From Shinella sp. (GTDB lineage: Bacteria > Pseudomonadota > Alphaproteobacteria > Rhizobiales > Rhizobiaceae): a DNA stretch of 64,000 nt. The stretch lies in NCBI GenBank assembly GCA_003248775.1, contig QFQX01000003.1, forward strand, positions 113,249-177,248. The letters are read 5' to 3'. Made by a program: the position numbers and the translations under genes. Below, piece by piece: positions 33,652-41,941 of the stretch (the first letter of the stretch is position 1; the number at the start of each line of letters is the position of its first letter). Below the pieces are notes generated by a model that saw only the letters and a list, made by a program, of their open reading frames with translations, was not told where the DNA came from and ran no database searches.

Positions 33652-34042
33652 TTCTCATCTCCTACATTGATAATTCCGAACCCGGCCGCAATCGGCTTTG
33701 CGGGACGCACCCGATGGACGGGACAGTCGTTTCCATGTGTCTCTAGGGCGCGGGCCGGACCGTAATACGAGGGCGCAACGCGGCACAAGCCCACTACCCC
33801 GGGCATGTAAGACAACCCAATTCCCGCAACGGTAGCACGTCTTTCGCGCCTTCCCGCAGAAGAAGGCTCTGAAATACAAACAAATCGAGTTACCGGATAA
33901 ATTTTCCCGATATCGCAGCATCGGCAGAAAATGATTTCTTAAACTCCGACGCGATGTCCGCTAGCTATTTTGGAAAAATATTTCCGAGTGACGAACCTCC
34001 GGGAGGGAGCGGGACGTTACCCAAGGGCCGGAGCATCCAGAT
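33652..34042. other. Divergent intergenic region, capA-like / hydroxyacid operon
   Basis: These 391 bp lie between two divergent units and presumably hold both promoters. The right half is AT-rich. GGAAA and TTTCC arms (33972-33985, AATA spacer) form a short dyad about 60 bp before the dehydrogenase start, a weak operator candidate. The left half is GC-richer with no clear motif. Short open frames here lack ribosome sites and family resemblance. No gene is called. Confidence 0.4.
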
Positions 34043-35008
34043 ATGACACCCCTCGCCGCATCGTTCCGGCCAGTGATCGCCTGCAACCTCGATCCGGAGC
34101 AGGTAGAACGGCTTCGCGCGCATCATAGCCAGCCCGTTGTCATCCCCTACACCGACACCGCACCCGCATGGGAAGTGCCCGAGGAAGCCGACTTCCTTTT
34201 CACCTTCTTCAAGGGCTGGGCCAATGCCCCGAAGCAGAAGCCGGCCGGCTGGCCGCATCGCCTGAAGTGGGTGCAGATCGCCTCCGCCGGCATCGATGCT
34301 TTCCCCGACTGGATCTTCGAGGCGCCGCTGGTAACCACTGGCCGCGGCATCTCCGCCGAAGCGATCGCCGAATACGTCATCGCCGCCGTCTTCGCCCATG
34401 AGAAGCATCTCTTCGATGATCTGCTCGTACACTCCGCCGACGCCTGGCAGAAGCGTACGCTCAACCTCGTATCCGGCAAGACCATCGGCTTCTACGGCTT
34501 CGGCGCGATTGCCCGCCGTACCGCGGAAAAAGCCCGCGCTCTGGGAATGCAGGTCGCAGCCACCCGGAGAGGCCCCGCCGGCGAAGGCGAAGGCGTACGC
34601 TGGTTTTCGGACCTCGCCAGCATGGCCGCCGAGGTGGACCATCTCATCCTCGCAGTGCCGCTGACCGCAGAAACCCGACGCTCGGTCGATGCCGGCGTGC
34701 TCGCCGCCGCGCGCCCCGGCCTTCACCTCGTCAATGTCTGCCGCGGCGAGGTTACCGATGACGACGCATTGCTTGCAGCGCTCGACAACGGGCAGCTCTC
34801 GGCCGCGACGCTCGATGTCACAGCGCCCGAGCCCCTGCCGGCCGGGCACATCTTCTACACCCATCCGAAAATCCGGCTGACCCCGCACATCTCCTGGACT
34901 TCCGAGGATAATGCGGCGCGCATCGCAGCCAAGCTGCACGGCAATCTCGATCGTTTTCTGGGCGGCGAACCGCTGGAAGATACGATCGTCGCCGGCCGCG
35001 GCTATTAA
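34043..35008 (+). CDS. D-isomer-specific 2-hydroxyacid dehydrogenase (NAD-binding)
   Basis: This 321-aa enzyme of the D-2-hydroxyacid dehydrogenase family interconverts 2-hydroxyacids and 2-oxoacids with NAD(P)H. The Rossmann motif is present as IGFYGFGAIARRTAEKARALGM. The catalytic triad is readable: Arg in VNVCRGE, Glu in DVTAPEPLP and His in RLTPHISW. The N-terminal substrate domain is more divergent. It leads the cluster, 16 bp before tctB. Family relatives act on glyoxylate, hydroxypyruvate, phenylpyruvate and others, so substrate cannot be fixed. The presence of a second, FAD-type hydroxyacid enzyme in the same unit suggests a shared 2-oxo/2-hydroxyacid. Confidence 0.88.
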   Translation: MTPLAASFRPVIACNLDPEQVERLRAHHSQPVVIPYTDTAPAWEVPEEADFLFTFFKGWANAPKQKPAGWPHRLKWVQIASAGIDAFPDWIFEAPLVTTGRGISAEAIAEYVIAAVFAHEKHLFDDLLVHSADAWQKRTLNLVSGKTIGFYGFGAIARRTAEKARALGMQVAATRRGPAGEGEGVRWFSDLASMAAEVDHLILAVPLTAETRRSVDAGVLAAARPGLHLVNVCRGEVTDDDALLAALDNGQLSAATLDVTAPEPLPAGHIFYTHPKIRLTPHISWTSEDNAARIAAKLHGNLDRFLGGEPLEDTIVAGRGY

Positions 35009-35024
35009 GGGAAGGATCTCGACC

Positions 35025-35516
35025 GTGACGGCCGAAAACCACCAGACCGACACCACCCATCGCCAGCTCGGCCCGTTCTGCATCATCGTCGGCGCCGCCG
35101 CCCTGTGGATCGCACGCGATTATGAGACCGGCACCTTCGTCGCCATGGGACCCGGGTTCTTCCCCAAGACCGTTTCCATGCTGTTGATCGCTCTCGGTGC
35201 GTTCATTCTTCTCGTTGGTGGCCGTGACCTTCCCGCCGATGACGAGCAGGAAACAGTCCGCGGCCACAATATCGCTGATGTGCTGAGAGTGATCGGCTGT
35301 GTCACCGGCTCGATCATCATTTTCGGCCTGACGCTGAAGCCCTTCGGCCTGCCGATCGCAAGCTTCCTCATGGTGGTTCTCGCAAGCTTCGCCCGCAAGA
35401 GGGCAAGCATCGCGCAGACGCTCGCAGCCGCGGTGGCGCTTGCCGTCTTCGCCACACTGCTTTTCCCGCTGGCCCTTGGGCTGCAAATCCCCGTTCTGCC
35501 GGAGTTCGTACGATGA
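35025..35516 (+). CDS. Tripartite tricarboxylate transporter small membrane subunit, TctB family
   Basis: This 163-aa membrane protein has four predicted helices, including FCIIVGAAALWIARDYETG, VSMLLIALGAFILLVGG and FLMVVLASFARKR. The GPGFFPK motif after helix 1 (ATFVAMGPGFFPKTVSM region) is the hallmark of TctB. GTG 35025 is the likely start, with AAGGGAAGGA upstream; the frame is open further back only inside the dehydrogenase gene. Its stop overlaps the tctA start by 4 bp. It partners TctA in a sodium- or proton-driven importer. Confidence 0.88.
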   Translation: MTAENHQTDTTHRQLGPFCIIVGAAALWIARDYETGTFVAMGPGFFPKTVSMLLIALGAFILLVGGRDLPADDEQETVRGHNIADVLRVIGCVTGSIIIFGLTLKPFGLPIASFLMVVLASFARKRASIAQTLAAAVALAVFATLLFPLALGLQIPVLPEFVR

Positions 35517-37030
35517 TCGACGGCGTTGACGTCTTCAGTGGCATCACCCTCGGGCTCGGCGTCGCCCTGACGCCGACCAATATTGCCTTCTGCCTGATCG
35601 GTTGCCTTGTCGGCACGCTGGTCGGCGTTCTGCCGGGCCTCGGCCCGACGGCCACGATCGCGATCCTTCTGCCCATGACCTTCGGGCTGGATCCGGTAAC
35701 CGGCCTCATCACGCTGGCCGGCATCTATTACGGCGCGCAATACGGCGGCTCGACCACATCGATCCTGCTAAGGCTACCGGGAGAAGCGTCATCGGTCGTC
35801 ACCGCGCTGGACGGCCATGCGATGACCCGCAACGGACGTGGCGGGGCGGCTCTCACCATTGCAGCAGTCGCCTCGTTCTTTGCCGGCACCGTCGCAACCT
35901 TCTTCATGGCCGCCTTCGCGCCGGTTCTTGCGAGCGCCGTGCTGAAATTCGGCGCGCCGGAATATTTCATGCTGATGTTCCTCGGGCTCATCACCTCGGT
36001 GGTGCTGGCGCAGGGTTCGGTGCTCAGAGCCGTCACCATGATCGTGCTCGGCCTGCTCCTCGGCCTTGCCGGCACGGACATCAATTCCGGCCAGTATCGC
36101 TATGACTTCGGCTTCTTCGAACTCTTGAACGGCGTTCCCTTCGTGCCCCTGGTCGTCGGCCTGTTCGGCGTTGCGGATATCCTTGTGACACTGGAGCGGG
36201 TAGCAAGGGACGAGACCCCGCCGGTCATCAACCGGATCAGCAGCCTCTGGCCGACCCGCAAGGAAGTGAAACAGGCAGCGCCCGCCACGGTGCGCGGCAC
36301 CATCATCGGCATGGTTCTCGGCCTTCTTCCGGGCGGCGGCGCATTGCTGTCCTCTTTCCTTGCCTACACCACCGAAAAGCGGTTCTCCCGCACGCCGGAA
36401 GCCTTCGGCACCGGCCTGCCGCAGGGCGTGGCCGCTCCGGAATCGGCCAACAATGCCGGCGCCCAAACGGCGTTCCTGCCGCTGCTGACCCTTGGCATTC
36501 CGTCGAACGCCATCATGGCGCTGATGGTCGGAGCCATGATGGTGCACGGCATCGTTCCCGGTCCCAAGATCATCACCAGCCAGCCCGACCTGTTCTGGGG
36601 ACTGATCGCCAGCATGTGGGTCGGCAATCTGATGCTGCTCGTCATCAACCTGCCGCTGGTCGGCATCTGGGTGCAGCTCCTCAAGATCCGCTACCAGTTC
36701 ATGTTCCCGACGATCCTCGTCGTCTCCATCGTCGGCATCTACGGCGTCGAATTCACCACCTTCGACGTCTACCTCACCGCCATCTTTGGTCTGCTCGGCT
36801 ACTTCATCCACAAGTGGAAGTGCGAACCGGCACCGCTGGTGCTCGCCTTCGTGCTCGGCCCGATGATGGAGGAATATTTCCGCCGTTCCATGCTGGTTGG
36901 ACGCGGCAACCCGATGATCTTCATCGAGCATCCGATCAGCCTCACCATGCTCGTCATCACGGTCCTGCTGATCGTCAGCATGTTCTCACCCTTCATCCAG
37001 AAATTCCGGCAAAAGGCCTTTGCCGAATAA
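35513..37030 (+). CDS. Tripartite tricarboxylate transporter large permease, TctA family
   Basis: This 505-aa membrane permease has about twelve helices. Family motifs are LVGVLPGLGPTATIAILLPMTFGLDPVTGLITLAGIYYGAQYGGS in type near residues 40-85, and GMVLGLLPGGGALLSSFLAYTTEKR plus PESANNAGAQTAFLPLLTLGIPSNAIMA in the second half. TctA is the translocating subunit of TTT importers for carboxylates. It is coupled to tctB by overlap and followed after 20 bp by the binding protein. TTT systems take up citrate, tartrate, terephthalate and others, so ligand identity is open. Confidence 0.93.
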   Translation: MIDGVDVFSGITLGLGVALTPTNIAFCLIGCLVGTLVGVLPGLGPTATIAILLPMTFGLDPVTGLITLAGIYYGAQYGGSTTSILLRLPGEASSVVTALDGHAMTRNGRGGAALTIAAVASFFAGTVATFFMAAFAPVLASAVLKFGAPEYFMLMFLGLITSVVLAQGSVLRAVTMIVLGLLLGLAGTDINSGQYRYDFGFFELLNGVPFVPLVVGLFGVADILVTLERVARDETPPVINRISSLWPTRKEVKQAAPATVRGTIIGMVLGLLPGGGALLSSFLAYTTEKRFSRTPEAFGTGLPQGVAAPESANNAGAQTAFLPLLTLGIPSNAIMALMVGAMMVHGIVPGPKIITSQPDLFWGLIASMWVGNLMLLVINLPLVGIWVQLLKIRYQFMFPTILVVSIVGIYGVEFTTFDVYLTAIFGLLGYFIHKWKCEPAPLVLAFVLGPMMEEYFRRSMLVGRGNPMIFIEHPISLTMLVITVLLIVSMFSPFIQKFRQKAFAE

Positions 37031-37050
37031 CGCCCTAAAAGGATCTCGAC

Positions 37051-38037
37051 ATGACCTTCAACCTGACAAGACGGACCTTCCTCGCCGCAACCGCGCTGGT
37101 ATCCGGCAGCGCCCTTGCCGGACGTTCGGCCTTTGCAGACGACGCCTTCCCGTCGCGCAAGATCGACTACATCATCCCGTACAACGCCGGCGGCATGAGC
37201 GATAACCTCTCGCGCCTGATCGGGGAAAGACTGACGGCCGCGACCGGCCAGCAGGTCATCAACGACTACAAGCCGGGCGCCGGCGGCGCGATCGGCGCCA
37301 ACTACTTCATGGGGACGCCGGCTGACGGCTACACCCTGCTGCAGTCCACCAACAGCTTCTACGGCATCATTCCCTTCGTCACCAAGGTCCAGTACAAGCC
37401 GCTGACCGATCTGGTGCCGCTGGTCCTGATCGGCGATGCGCCGATGGTTATCGCCGTCAATCCCGCCGTACCGGTCAAATCGCTGCCGGAACTGATCGCT
37501 TACGCCAAGGAAAACCCGGGCAAGCTCGCCTACGGCACCGCCGGCAAGGGCACGGTCGGTCACCTCAGCGGCGAATGGCTGCAGAAGGCTGCCGGCATCG
37601 AACTGCTTCACATCCCCTACAACGGCGCTCCCGCCGCCTTGCAGGCCGTGCTCGGCAACGAAGCCCAGGTCTTCTTCGGTCCGGAAGCCGCCCAGCACAT
37701 CACCGCCGGCACCCTGACCGGTATCGCCGTGCTCGGCGACAAGCGCTGGGACAAGCTGCCCGACCTGCAGAGCACCGCCGAAGGCGGCCTGACCGGCTGG
37801 GCTCCGCGCAGCTGGCACACCATCTCGATCCAGGCTTCCGTTCCCGATGACGTCAAGCAGAAGCTGAACAGCCTGATCAACAGCGTTCTGGAACAGCCGG
37901 AAGTGCGCGAAAAGATTATCAGCTTCGGCCTGATACCCGGTATCGAGACGCTGGAACAGGTGGCGCAGCGCGCCAAGGACGACGCCGAACAGTTCGGCGG
38001 CCTGATCCGGGACGCGGGCCTGGCAATCGCCAACTGA
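37051..38037 (+). CDS. Tripartite transporter substrate-binding protein, TctC/Bug family
   Basis: This 328-aa periplasmic receptor has a twin-arginine-type leader (NLTRRTFLAATALVSGSALAG) cut near AFADD. Bug-family markers are PSRKIDYIIPYNAGGMSDNLSR, NDYKPGAGGAIGANYFMGTPADGYT and YGTAGKGTVGHLSGEWLQKAAGIELLHIPYNGAPAALQ. It binds a carboxylate and delivers it to TctAB. It ends the transporter part of the operon; a strong hairpin 13 bp after its stop probably shapes expression of the downstream enzyme genes. Confidence 0.93.
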   Translation: MTFNLTRRTFLAATALVSGSALAGRSAFADDAFPSRKIDYIIPYNAGGMSDNLSRLIGERLTAATGQQVINDYKPGAGGAIGANYFMGTPADGYTLLQSTNSFYGIIPFVTKVQYKPLTDLVPLVLIGDAPMVIAVNPAVPVKSLPELIAYAKENPGKLAYGTAGKGTVGHLSGEWLQKAAGIELLHIPYNGAPAALQAVLGNEAQVFFGPEAAQHITAGTLTGIAVLGDKRWDKLPDLQSTAEGGLTGWAPRSWHTISIQASVPDDVKQKLNSLINSVLEQPEVREKIISFGLIPGIETLEQVAQRAKDDAEQFGGLIRDAGLAIAN

Positions 38038-38049
38038 TCTGATACTGCG

Positions 38050-38071
38050 CGGGCGGCAACACTGCCGCCCG
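38050..38071 (+). terminator. Hairpin after tctC
   Basis: CGGGCGGCA (38050-38058) pairs perfectly with TGCCGCCCG (38063-38071) across an ACAC loop, followed by a pyrimidine-rich TCTCCTTCC without a true T run. It lies between the binding-protein gene and sseA in the same direction, so partial termination or mRNA protection is likely. Confidence 0.55.
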
Positions 38072-38160
38072 TCTCCTTCCCGCCGCCCATCCCCATGCTC
38101 ATGCAGGCTCCTTCGGGATGCGGCCAACCAGACGGCCACCCGGCCACTTCGGAGTTCATC

Positions 38161-39057
38161 ATGTCGCTTACCCTCCCCGGTTCCCTCGTCACCACCGAAT
38201 GGCTCGCCACCCATCTCGACGCGCCCGGGCTGGTATTGCTGGACGGTTCGTTCACCATGCCCGGCGTCGCGCCCACGGCGGCGGAGAACTATCGCGAGCG
38301 GCATATTCCGGGTGCGCGCTTTTTCGACATCGAGGAAGTCGCCGATCACGCCTCGTCGCTGCCGCACATGCTGCCTTCCGCCGATGCATTCGAGGCTGTT
38401 GCCCGTCGTCTCGGACTTTCCAACGACAGCGTGATAGTGATCTACGACACCCCCGGCCTCGTTTCCGCCGGCCGTGTCTGGTGGACGCTCCGGGTTTTCG
38501 GACATGACAGGATCGCCGTGCTGAACGGAGGCCTGCGTAAGTGGCGCGCCGAGGGACGGCCGGTAACCGCCGAGATCCCGACACCTGCCGAAGGAACGTT
38601 CCGCGCCACCTTCCACCCGGAACTTGTGCGCTCGAAGACGGACATGCTGCAGAACCTCAAAACCAAGGCCGAGCAGGTGATCGACGCCCGCGCCGCCTCG
38701 CGCTTCACCGCAGCAGAGAACGAGCCTCGCCCGGGCTTGCGTTCCGGCCACATCCCCGGCAGCTTCAACCTGCCGTCTTCCAGCCTGACCGACACGGAGA
38801 CCGGCGAAATCCTCAAGCCGGAAATCTTGAAAGCCCTGTTCGAGAATGCCGGGCTCGACCTTTCCCGGCCGATTGCCGCCACATGCGGTTCCGGCGTCAC
38901 CGCGTCGGCGCTGGCCTTCGGCCTTCACCTGATCGGCAACGATAAGGTGGCGGTCTATGACGGTTCCTGGTCTGAATGGGGCCTGCCCGGCGACACGCCG
39001 GTAGCAACCGGTCCTTCGGGTGAGGAAGAAAAGGCCGATGCGGGAGAAAAGGCATGA
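38161..39057 (+). CDS. sseA: Sulfurtransferase, 3-mercaptopyruvate type (two rhodanese domains)
   Basis: This 298-aa protein has an inactive N-terminal rhodanese domain (LVLLDGSFTMPG, ERHIPGARFFDIEEVAD, VIVIYDTPGLVSAGRVWW). The catalytic C-terminal domain carries Cys242 in ATCGSGVTAS. The CGSGVT loop is characteristic of 3-mercaptopyruvate sulfurtransferases, whereas thiosulfate enzymes have CRKGVT. The enzyme moves sulfur from 3-mercaptopyruvate to a thiol, releasing pyruvate. ATG 38161 follows a CGGAG site; an upstream ATG at 38095 is less likely. It overlaps the FAD dehydrogenase start by 4 bp, a close coupling that makes a shared substrate probable. Confidence 0.88.
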   Translation: MSLTLPGSLVTTEWLATHLDAPGLVLLDGSFTMPGVAPTAAENYRERHIPGARFFDIEEVADHASSLPHMLPSADAFEAVARRLGLSNDSVIVIYDTPGLVSAGRVWWTLRVFGHDRIAVLNGGLRKWRAEGRPVTAEIPTPAEGTFRATFHPELVRSKTDMLQNLKTKAEQVIDARAASRFTAAENEPRPGLRSGHIPGSFNLPSSSLTDTETGEILKPEILKALFENAGLDLSRPIAATCGSGVTASALAFGLHLIGNDKVAVYDGSWSEWGLPGDTPVATGPSGEEEKADAGEKA

Positions 39058-40427
39058 GCGTCCTTCCGGAAGCCCTGTCGGACGCCCTCGCAGGCCGCTT
39101 TGGCGAGCGCTTTTCGCTGGCACAGGCCGTGCGTGAACAGCACGGCCATGGCGAATCTCACCACACGACCGCCATCCCGGATGGTGTGGTCTTTGCTGAA
39201 ACCACAGAGGATGTCGCCGAAACGGTTCGCCTTTGCGCAGGGCACAAGGTGCCGGTCATCGCCTTTGGCGCCGGCACCTCGCTCGAGGGACACCTCATCG
39301 CGCTGAAGGGCGGCATCTCGATCGACCTCAGTCGCATGAACCGCATCCTGCGCGTCAGCTCCGCCGATCTCGATTGCACCGTACAGGCAGGCGTGACGCG
39401 CGAACAGCTGAACAACGACCTTCGCGACCAAGGCCTGTTCTTCCCGATCGATCCCGGCGCCAACGCCTCGATCGGCGGCATGGCCTCGACCCGCGCTTCG
39501 GGCACGAACGCCGTGCGTTACGGCACCATGCGCGAGAACGTGCTGGCGCTCACCGTCGTCCTGCCCGATGGCAAGATCATCCACACCGGCAGCCGGGCCC
39601 GCAAATCCTCCGCCGGCTACGATCTGACAAGGCTCTTCGTCGGTTCGGAGGGCACGCTCGGCATCATCACCGAAGTGACGATCAAGCTTTACGGCATCCC
39701 CGAGACGATCTCGGCGGCGCTCTGCTCCTTCGAAAACGTCTCGCAGGCCGTCGACACGGCCATTACCATCGTGCAGCTCGGAATTCCGGTCGCACGCATG
39801 GAACTCATGGACCGTGGCCTGATCGCTGCCGTCAACCGTTATTCCGGGCTCGATCTTAAGCTCGAAGACACCCTCGCCTTCGAATTCCATGGCTCACCGG
39901 CAAGCGTCGAGGAACAGGTCGCCATGGTTCGCGACATCGTGCGCGATAATGACGGCAAGGATTTCGAATGGGCAAGTTCCCCGGAAGAGCGCAACCGTCT
40001 CTGGAAGGCCCGCCACAACGCCTTCTACGCCGTCGTTTCCCAGCGGACGGACGCCAAGGGCTGGTCCTCCGACGTCTGTGTTCCGGTTTCCGAACTCGGC
40101 GGCTGCATTCTCTACACCCGCGAACTCCTGAAGGATTGCAAGGTGCCGGCCGCCATTCTCGGCCATGTCGGCGACGGCAACTATCACGTGGTCTTCGCCG
40201 TCGATCCCTCCAACGAGGAGGAGATGGCCGAAGTCGCGGCGATCAACAAGCAGATGGTCAAGCGGGCAATCTCCGTCGGCGGCACCTGCACGGGCGAACA
40301 CGGCGTCGGCACCGGCAAGATCGCCTACATGCGCGAGGAACACGGCGACGCCGTGGATTTCATGGCGCTGCTGAAGCATGCCATCGATCCATCCGGCATC
40401 ATGAACCCCGGCAAGATGCTGCCCTGA
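39054..40427 (+). CDS. FAD-linked D-2-hydroxyacid dehydrogenase, D-lactate dehydrogenase (LDHD) type
   Basis: This 457-aa flavoprotein of the GlcD/LDHD branch has an FAD domain with FGAGTSLEGHL, IDPGANASIGGMASTRASGTNAVRYG and FVGSEGTLGIITEV. The C-terminal domain contains ILGHVGDGNYHVVF and GGTCTGEHGVGTGK. It oxidises D-2-hydroxyacids to 2-oxoacids, usually passing electrons to cytochrome c or quinone. It differs clearly from the 491-aa enzyme at 4277. The ATGA overlap with sseA suggests it may form the 2-oxoacid that SseA uses; mercaptolactate to mercaptopyruvate is the inferred case, D-lactate the conservative one. A RIME-like repeat follows its stop. Confidence 0.88.
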   Translation: MSVLPEALSDALAGRFGERFSLAQAVREQHGHGESHHTTAIPDGVVFAETTEDVAETVRLCAGHKVPVIAFGAGTSLEGHLIALKGGISIDLSRMNRILRVSSADLDCTVQAGVTREQLNNDLRDQGLFFPIDPGANASIGGMASTRASGTNAVRYGTMRENVLALTVVLPDGKIIHTGSRARKSSAGYDLTRLFVGSEGTLGIITEVTIKLYGIPETISAALCSFENVSQAVDTAITIVQLGIPVARMELMDRGLIAAVNRYSGLDLKLEDTLAFEFHGSPASVEEQVAMVRDIVRDNDGKDFEWASSPEERNRLWKARHNAFYAVVSQRTDAKGWSSDVCVPVSELGGCILYTRELLKDCKVPAAILGHVGDGNYHVVFAVDPSNEEEMAEVAAINKQMVKRAISVGGTCTGEHGVGTGKIAYMREEHGDAVDFMALLKHAIDPSGIMNPGKMLP

Positions 40428-40441
40428 CGGCTGGCCGTTGA

Positions 40442-40543
40442 AGCATTTCCAGCAAAAGTGTGCCACGGTTTTGCGTCCGGAAATGCGTAAAAACAAAGAG
40501 ATAGAGTATTTTCGCGTTTCGGAGAAAGCCGGAAATACTCTAG
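40442..40543. repeat. RIME-like palindromic intergenic repeat, copy 2
   Basis: This 102-bp block starts AGCATTTCCAGCAAAAGTG and ends GGAAATACTCTAG. It matches the copy at 10349-10450 along its whole length with scattered substitutions and equal length. It sits between the FAD dehydrogenase and the convergent E2 gene. Its right end, CTAG, is where the next repeat begins. Confidence 0.8.
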
Positions 40544-40644
40544 AGTCTGTCAGGTTCATTCTGAACCAGCCAGACTCTCATTTCTTTTATTTTCGTTTGT
40601 CTTTTCGGGATAACCGGTTTCCACTTATCCCTGACAAACTCTAG
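40540..40644. repeat. MITE-like element with 15-bp terminal inverted repeats ending in CTAG
   Basis: CTAGAGTCTGTCAGG (40540-40554) is matched by CCTGACAAACTCTAG (40630-40644), complementary at 14 of 15 positions, bounding about 105 bp with no coding frame. Inside are further dyads (GGTTC with GAACC, GGGATAA with TTATCCC). Ends in TA/CTAG and TA-type flanks resemble non-autonomous IS630/Tc1-type elements. It appears inserted in the CTAG at the end of the RIME-like copy. Confidence 0.6.
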
Positions 40645-40654
40645 CCAGTCACCC

Positions 40655-41938
40655 TCAATCTTCGATGAAGATCAGTGCTGGCGTTTCCAGCAGGGTTTTC
40701 AGCCGTTGGACGAAGGTTGCCGCATCCCAGCCGTCGACCACGCGGTGATCGAAGCTGGAGGACAGGTTCATCATCCTGCGCGGAATGAACTGTCCTCTGC
40801 CATCCCAAACCGGACGCGTGGCGATCTTGTTGACCCCGATGATCGCCACCTCGGGGTGATTGATGATCGGCGTCGAGACGATGCCACCCAGCGAGCCGAG
40901 AGAACTGATGGTGATCGTGGAGCCCGTCAGTTCCTCGCGCTGGGCACGGCCGGTTCTGGCAGCCTCCGCAACGCGGACAAGCTCAGCCGCGCACCCCCAC
41001 AATCCCAGAGCCTCGGCATGGCGCACCACCGGCACGGAGAGCCCCGCCGGTGTCTGCGTCGCAATGCCGACATGAACAGCGCCATACCGGGTAACGACGC
41101 CCGTCTCGTCATCGAATGTGGCGTTCATCGCCGGCTGCTCGTCCACCGCCCGCACCAGCGCCCGCATGAGAAAAGGCAGGATCGTCAGTTTCGGCTGATC
41201 CGGTTTGCGCCCGCCATTCATCGCGGCACGAAGTTCCTCCAGATCGGTCACGTCGATTTCCTCGACATAGGTGATGTGGGGGATGCGCGAGGCGGAAAGG
41301 GCCACCTTCTCGGCGATCTTCCTGCGCAGACCGGTGATCCTGATTTCCTCCACCGCCATGTTCCGGCCAAAGCCTGCGGCCATGCCCGAAACACGCGATC
41401 CGCTCGACAGGAAAGCGTCGAGGTCCTCATGCGTGATGCGTCCCTCCGGCCCGGTCCCTTTCACTTTGTTCAGATCGACACCGGAAGCCTGCGCCCGATA
41501 GCGCACGGCAGGAGCCGCCAGCGGCCTGACCCCAGCCTCAACAGCCGGCACCGGCAGGGGTTCATTTTTTCCTGACTTTTCGGAAACCTCCGGCGGAACA
41601 ACTTCCTGAGCAGGCGCAATCTGCACAGGGGGCACGGGCATTTCAGCCTTCGCGACCGGCTTCGGTTCCTCAACCGGTGAAGCTGCAACCGAACCGGATG
41701 CGACATTGATCCTGACCAGCGGCGCCCTGACCGCCACCGAGTCGCCCACTTCCGCGGCAAGCCATGTCACGACGCCAGCCACGGGCGAAGGGATCTCTAC
41801 TGTCGCCTTGTCGGTCATCACTGCCGCCAGCACCATGTCCTCGCGGACAGGATCACCGGGCTTCACATGCCATTCCACCAGTTCGGCCTCTGCGACACCT
41901 TCGCCGACATCGGGCATATTGATAACGTATTCGCTCAT
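40655..41938 (-). CDS. bkdB: Branched-chain 2-oxoacid dehydrogenase E2 (dihydrolipoyl acyltransferase)
   Basis: This 427-aa E2 has an N-terminal lipoyl domain with the lipoylated lysine K44 (MTDKATVEI). A Pro/Ala/Glu-rich linker follows, then a subunit-binding domain near residues 145-180 (VDLNKVKGTGPEGRITHEDL). The C-terminal catalytic core carries DHRVVDGWDAA. It transfers branched acyl groups to CoA in the complex that decarboxylates the 2-oxoacids of leucine, valine and isoleucine. It follows E1-beta by 3 bp in the E1-alpha, E1-beta, E2 order. No E3 (lpd) gene follows, so E3 must come from elsewhere. Confidence 0.92.
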   Translation of the reverse strand: MSEYVINMPDVGEGVAEAELVEWHVKPGDPVREDMVLAAVMTDKATVEIPSPVAGVVTWLAAEVGDSVAVRAPLVRINVASGSVAASPVEEPKPVAKAEMPVPPVQIAPAQEVVPPEVSEKSGKNEPLPVPAVEAGVRPLAAPAVRYRAQASGVDLNKVKGTGPEGRITHEDLDAFLSSGSRVSGMAAGFGRNMAVEEIRITGLRRKIAEKVALSASRIPHITYVEEIDVTDLEELRAAMNGGRKPDQPKLTILPFLMRALVRAVDEQPAMNATFDDETGVVTRYGAVHVGIATQTPAGLSVPVVRHAEALGLWGCAAELVRVAEAARTGRAQREELTGSTITISSLGSLGGIVSTPIINHPEVAIIGVNKIATRPVWDGRGQFIPRRMMNLSSSFDHRVVDGWDAATFVQRLKTLLETPALIFIED

Positions 41939-41941
41939 GGG

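Noticed and set aside
33655..33921. 88-codon minus-strand frame in the divergent gap
   Set aside because: No ribosome site or family motif; the region should contain promoters.
36799..39123. Long minus-strand open frame (774 codons)
   Set aside because: Antisense to tctC, sseA and the end of tctA, all with strong motifs; no family resemblance of its own.
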